The notes beneath the pieces were generated by a model that ran no database searches, was not told the DNA's origin, and saw nothing but the letters and a program-made list of their open reading frames with translations. The translations under genes were made by a program, and so were the position numbers. 27,103 bases of DNA from Colivivens sp964537205 (GTDB lineage Bacteria > Bacteroidota > Bacteroidia > Bacteroidales > Bacteroidaceae). The stretch lies in assembly GCA_964537205.1 (NCBI GenBank), contig CAZHZH010000033.1, forward strand, positions 1 to 27,103, read 5' to 3'. Shown here in pieces: positions 23,840-27,103 of this stretch; positions within the stretch are counted from its first letter, which is position 1; the number at the start of each line of letters is the position of its first letter.

Positions 23840-24529
23840 TCATTTTTTTGCTTCTTTATCATTTGCCGCCAAATTGAGTATTAAAGGGATTAGATACAGG
23901 CACCATGATAATATGACGTAGAGGGTACTTGTTTTTGTGAGTATGTTGGTATAGTTAAGGCATGCCATCAGCTCGCTGACAAGTATCATGGAAATGAAGT
24001 AGGTTTGGCATTTTTGCAATAATGATGTATGCGCCTTTATCGTATCGCTCAAATTCGTAAAGTTGCCTGATGATATGCCGTAAACATTGCTGACCAACAA
24101 TACAACTATGCAAATGCCTCCATAAAGTCCCTTGGTGAACGGAGAATGGCGTATTTCGCCGAATGAATTGCGCAGCACTCCGTTAGGCGACAAAGTCATG
24201 AAGGCAGTAATAAGGCATAGAATACCAAATACAAGGATGGCAAACGAAAGCGCCCTGTTCTGTTTCAATGATGCTTTCGAACTGAATGAGTATATTAGCC
24301 CTGATTCCTTCAGTGCCCCTAAGGTGATCAGCCCGAGGATGATTGTGGGGTAGGGGGCGTTACCTATGTTTGGAACAAGATTGACTGCCGCCCATCTAAT
24401 GGCGTCTGCACTGAACAAGTTGTTCAATCCTGTTTCATAAATGCTGCCTATCCAAGAACACAGGGCTATAATTACAATCGCAATCAGCAGTGCAATTGGT
24501 ATTCTGTTGGTGATGTCATTAATCCTCAT
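23840..24529 (-). CDS. Six-helix membrane protein resembling the N-terminal part of AbgT transporters
   Basis: The 229-residue protein has six predicted membrane segments, at about 10-31, 59-79, 93-113, 134-151, 174-193 and 200-221. The first loop contains LFSADAIRWAAVNLVPNIGNAPYPTIILGLITLGALKESGLI. This resembles the N-terminal region of AbgT family (p-aminobenzoyl-glutamate) transporters, which read similarly but are about 500 residues long. The product is therefore less than half an AbgT protein, yet it starts and ends cleanly and shows no disrupted remainder. It overlaps the response regulator gene by 11 bp, so it belongs to the same operon. It may be a membrane accessory of the signalling system. 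Transport activity is doubtful. Confidence 0.7.
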   Translation of the reverse strand: MRINDITNRIPIALLIAIVIIALCSWIGSIYETGLNNLFSADAIRWAAVNLVPNIGNAPYPTIILGLITLGALKESGLIYSFSSKASLKQNRALSFAILVFGILCLITAFMTLSPNGVLRNSFGEIRHSPFTKGLYGGICIVVLLVSNVYGISSGNFTNLSDTIKAHTSLLQKCQTYFISMILVSELMACLNYTNILTKTSTLYVILSWCLYLIPLILNLAANDKEAKK

Positions 24530-25241
24530 CAGGCTCCAAATTGTCTACGTCGAGAATCCTTAGTTCAAATGCCCTGGTAATCAGACGAGGCACGTTAATC
24601 CGTTCCTTGTCTCCGTTGGGGAAGAGGCGGCTGATGATGTCTGCCTGGCGTTTTTCCAGCGATTTTGTGCCGAAAGGCATACTACGCAGGTTTGCGATCA
24701 TATCTTTGGTGTAGCCTAAGGCCAAATGGCGGAGGAATATCTCGTCATACTCGTCAATGTCGTATTTAACGATGGACTCCTGTCTTTTGTATTCATTGAG
24801 TACTGAACGGCGAAAACGCTTTACTATTTTTTTCAGTATAGGTTGATTGAATACGTACTTCTTGCCGCTCATCACACTTTGTACGTCTCCAGGTGTCAGC
24901 AATTCTCCACTTTTCAGAATTATTCCATCGGCTCCCGCATCAAGTACGTCGACCCACAACTTTTCATTAAGCACCTCACCGGTGAATATGAGGATTTTAA
25001 CTGGAAGGTTCTTGTCGCGCAGCTTCCTGCATATGTCAACTCCTACGGTAGTTGATCCTCCCAATCCAAGGTCTAACAATATCAGGTCAGGCGTTTGCCG
25101 GTTCATGAGAGTCCAAAAGTCTTCCTCAGTCTGAGCTGTCCCGATGATATTTGCCTCGGGAATTTCGTTTTTGAAGATTTCAATAGTACCTTTTAGTTCA
25201 AGTGGTACATCCTCCACGATGATTACATTAAATTTATCCAT
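24519..25241 (-). CDS. Response regulator with C-terminal helix-turn-helix-like domain
   Basis: The 240-residue cytoplasmic regulator has a receiver domain (about 4-125) carrying the acidic pair Glu10-Asp11, the phospho-acceptor Asp57 in LILLDLGLGG, Thr87 and Lys110. The C-terminal part (about 160-210, YDEIFLRHLALGYTKDMIANLRSMPFGTKSLEKR) has the spacing of a LuxR/NarL-type helix-turn-helix, though with an unusual sequence. It ends in an acidic tail (NLEPDED). It lies 19 bp downstream of the sensor gene and overlaps the membrane protein gene, so the three form one unit. Target genes are not evident. An RNA- or protein-binding output remains possible. Confidence 0.88.
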   Translation of the reverse strand: MDKFNVIIVEDVPLELKGTIEIFKNEIPEANIIGTAQTEEDFWTLMNRQTPDLILLDLGLGGSTTVGVDICRKLRDKNLPVKILIFTGEVLNEKLWVDVLDAGADGIILKSGELLTPGDVQSVMSGKKYVFNQPILKKIVKRFRRSVLNEYKRQESIVKYDIDEYDEIFLRHLALGYTKDMIANLRSMPFGTKSLEKRQADIISRLFPNGDKERINVPRLITRAFELRILDVDNLEPDED

Positions 25242-25260
25242 ATCATTTATATCGTTTTTA

Positions 25261-27103
25261 TTATTTGCCTACGTTGTCTATCGATCCGTTCAGCATCACT
25301 TCAATCTTGTAGCCTTCGTCACAATTTGAAATGTTAATCCGGCAGCCACGTCGTCCACCATACTCATCATGTTCGCGCACTATCTGCCGGCATATCATAT
25401 ACTCCACGCCAATAAGCCTGTCTTCTCGTTCATCGTATTTTAAGTGTTCAGGAGAGAAAATCTTAGATAGCTCATCCTTGCTTTTTTGTATACGGCAGTC
25501 GATGAATGTCAGTTTTACCATTCCGTCGGTGTATGAGGTATACAACTTCAGATGTCCGTCTTTCTCCTCTTGCAGTATAGATGAAATAATATTGTCGATC
25601 AGATATCGCAGCATGTCGGCGTCGCCAATAATTGATAGTTCGTTCGGGCTGTGTACCTCGCAGTCGATATTGATGCCTTTTTTATTTGATTGCCGTTTTA
25701 GGGATTTCTGTGCATACGTCACAAGCATGTTCACGGATACGTTCTTTCTTTTGAAAACAACATTGTCGAGCTGCTTTGCCGCGCATGCGCTTAATACAGA
25801 GAATACCTCTTTGTAGTAGTTAATCAGTTCGTTCAAGGTTTCTATCTTATCTGCTGTTTCCGTGGAAGAAAGGTCTTCGTCCACAGAACTTAGGATCTGC
25901 TTGATTCGATTTGGATAGAACATGGTTTCGTGCTTCAGAGCCGACAGGCAGTTGTCAAGTACCATGTTTTGAATATGTATGCTGCTTTCTTCTTGTTCGG
26001 TGCGGTGCTTCTCGTATTCTTTCATTTGTATTGAGTCTCTTTGACTTTCCACTTTGATGTTGGCGTAGTAAAGGTAGGTCGCTAATTGTTGTGCTATTAG
26101 CCTTATTATTTTCTCTTCATCGACTGAAATTGATGAGTTGTGGAACGCTATGACCATTGCGCCTATAGTGCCAATAGGAGTCTCTTCCTTGTTGACGGAC
26201 GGATCGGGAACGAGCAGAAACGAGCGAAGAGTTCCGTCAGAGATGACAAACTCCCTGCTTTCTGTTAAACTGCGTATGATCAGGGTTTCCACAGAATCGG
26301 CAGCTGGACATTGATCAGTAAGATGGATGTCAACGGACGGCTTGTCGGAAGTCTTTGTGCCTATTGCCAATCCGTCGGCTTGTTTTATGTCATTCACCCC
26401 GCGATAGATAAATGCCGTCAGGTCGTTATGCTTTTGAGTAAACAGGTTTTTGTTTAGCTGCATCAATTGCCGCATGTTGAATGTAGGCAACAAATGCATA
26501 CGGTAGTACACAAGGAGAAAAACGACAATGCCAACCAACACCAATACAATTCCAATGCTAATAATGGTTTGTCGGATTATATTTGTCTTGTGAATGGTTT
26601 CCACGGACTCTTCAAGGGAATAGTCGAAATTTGCCGACTTATACAGACGTTGATAAATGTCATTGTTGTATTTGTACAAGTCCCAATTTTGTAGGGCAAG
26701 TGCAGCGACAGCTGTTTCGTTGCGAACGTCAAGTATTATTGAATAATCGGTTCTTACACCGGTGTTCCACCAGTCGAGCTCATGGTAAGTCCGTCCAATT
26801 AGTGTAAGCAATTGGGTTGAGTCTCCACCCTCTGATATGTATGCGGCGTTCAGCTCTTGAATGACAGAATCTGCATATACAACCGCTTTATGGTAATAGC
26901 CGTCAATATTGGCGAAATATACTGAGTCGGCGTATGCCGCTGCATTATGCAGGTGAGTATTATGTGTGTCGGACATTGTTTGGCTGTATCCATTGCAAGT
27001 AATAATTAGCAAAGCCGCGGCGACGATGGAACGTATGGTGCCTTTGGGCAGTCGGAAGAAGAAACGGCTTCCCTTGCCTATTGTGCTTTCAACGTCGAAC
27101 AGG
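25261..27103 (-). CDS. Sensor histidine kinase-like protein, DUF5113-type C-terminal part (N-terminus outside window)
   Basis: The frame is open to the right edge, about 613 visible residues. The first 21 (LFDVESTIGKGSRFFFRLPKG) are the tail of a canonical HATPase_c domain. A hydrophobic segment (SIVAAALLIITC), a helical extracytoplasmic region, a second membrane helix (ISIGIVLVLVGIVVFLLVYY), a GAF-like region and a second kinase-like module follow. That module has an H-box (ALKHETMFYPNRI; His codon 25932-25930) and an N-box-like DADMLRYLIDNI. The G1 and G2 glycine motifs are absent (IDCRIQK, LIGVEYMICRQIV). This resembles the DUF5112-HATPase_c-DUF5113 architecture as I recall it. A separate gene starting at the TTG at 27012 is the alternative. 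The cognate response regulator follows. Confidence 0.8.
   Translation of the reverse strand, partial: LFDVESTIGKGSRFFFRLPKGTIRSIVAAALLIITCNGYSQTMSDTHNTHLHNAAAYADSVYFANIDGYYHKAVVYADSVIQELNAAYISEGGDSTQLLTLIGRTYHELDWWNTGVRTDYSIILDVRNETAVAALALQNWDLYKYNNDIYQRLYKSANFDYSLEESVETIHKTNIIRQTIISIGIVLVLVGIVVFLLVYYRMHLLPTFNMRQLMQLNKNLFTQKHNDLTAFIYRGVNDIKQADGLAIGTKTSDKPSVDIHLTDQCPAADSVETLIIRSLTESREFVISDGTLRSFLLVPDPSVNKEETPIGTIGAMVIAFHNSSISVDEEKIIRLIAQQLATYLYYANIKVESQRDSIQMKEYEKHRTEQEESSIHIQNMVLDNCLSALKHETMFYPNRIKQILSSVDEDLSSTETADKIETLNELINYYKEVFSVLSACAAKQLDNVVFKRKNVSVNMLVTYAQKSLKRQSNKKGINIDCEVHSPNELSIIGDADMLRYLIDNIISSILQEEKDGHLKLYTSYTDGMVKLTFIDCRIQKSKDELSKIFSPEHLKYDEREDRLIGVEYMICRQIVREHDEYGGRRGCRINISNCDEGYKIEVMLNGSIDNVGK

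Noticed and set aside
1..27103. CRISPR arrays, tRNA or rRNA genes, insertion sequences, prophage or integrative element ends
   Set aside because: No regularly spaced repeats, cloverleaf-like segments, transposase or integrase genes, or flanking direct repeats were seen on reading the window. The regions are mostly ordinary chromosomal genes.

Overview
This window reads as a chromosomal segment from a member of the Bacteroidales, most likely Prevotella-like. The evidence is the set of gene families (type 2 IleRS, DUF4296 lipoprotein next to lspA, DUF2582 winged-helix protein, C10 peptidase, DUF5113-type sensor protein) and the repeated use of the Bacteroidetes promoter form (-7 TAnnTTTG, often with TTTG/TTG 19 bp upstream). 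Shine-Dalgarno sequences are not evident. No rRNA, tRNA, CRISPR array or insertion sequence was found.

Left part (1-10.25 kb). The 3' end of an MNT-type nucleotidyltransferase gene is followed by asnA (ammonia-dependent asparagine synthetase), nnr (bifunctional NAD(P)HX repair enzyme) and a small unknown gene, all on the + strand. Facing them is a tightly packed minus-strand operon, pyrB-pyrI-ileS-lspA-DUF4296 lipoprotein-yraN. Its junctions are overlaps or short gaps, and a single promoter lies before pyrB. The IleRS carries a GIHH signature in place of HIGH.

Middle part (10.25-17.3 kb). A 510-bp intergenic region holds the divergent pyrB and pheT promoters and several inverted repeats, including a hairpin at the predicted 5' end of the pheT mRNA. 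Then come pheT, a YebC/PmpR-family regulator, a TSCPD-domain protein, a small lipoprotein, a DUF2582 winged-helix protein with its own promoter and terminator, and lepA.

Right part (17.3-27.1 kb). A secreted C10 cysteine peptidase ends in a two-module dockerin. It overlaps by 23 bp a lipoprotein of the S41 peptidase fold whose catalytic Ser and Lys positions are both substituted. An NhaC-type Na+/H+ antiporter follows 3 bp later. Facing these on the minus strand are a large sensor-kinase-like protein (cut by the right edge), a response regulator and a six-helix membrane protein resembling the N-terminal part of AbgT.

The most unexpected object is in the 400-bp gap between nhaC and the membrane protein. 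A near-perfect minus-strand promoter (TTTG-19 bp-TACATTTG, 23670-23700) and a strong minus-strand intrinsic terminator (23437-23477) bracket about 225 nt with no substantial ORF. This is a candidate free-standing small RNA gene. Other points to follow up are the apparently dead S41 homologue coupled to the dockerin-bearing protease, and the continuous frame joining a canonical kinase ATP-domain tail to a second, degenerate kinase module.
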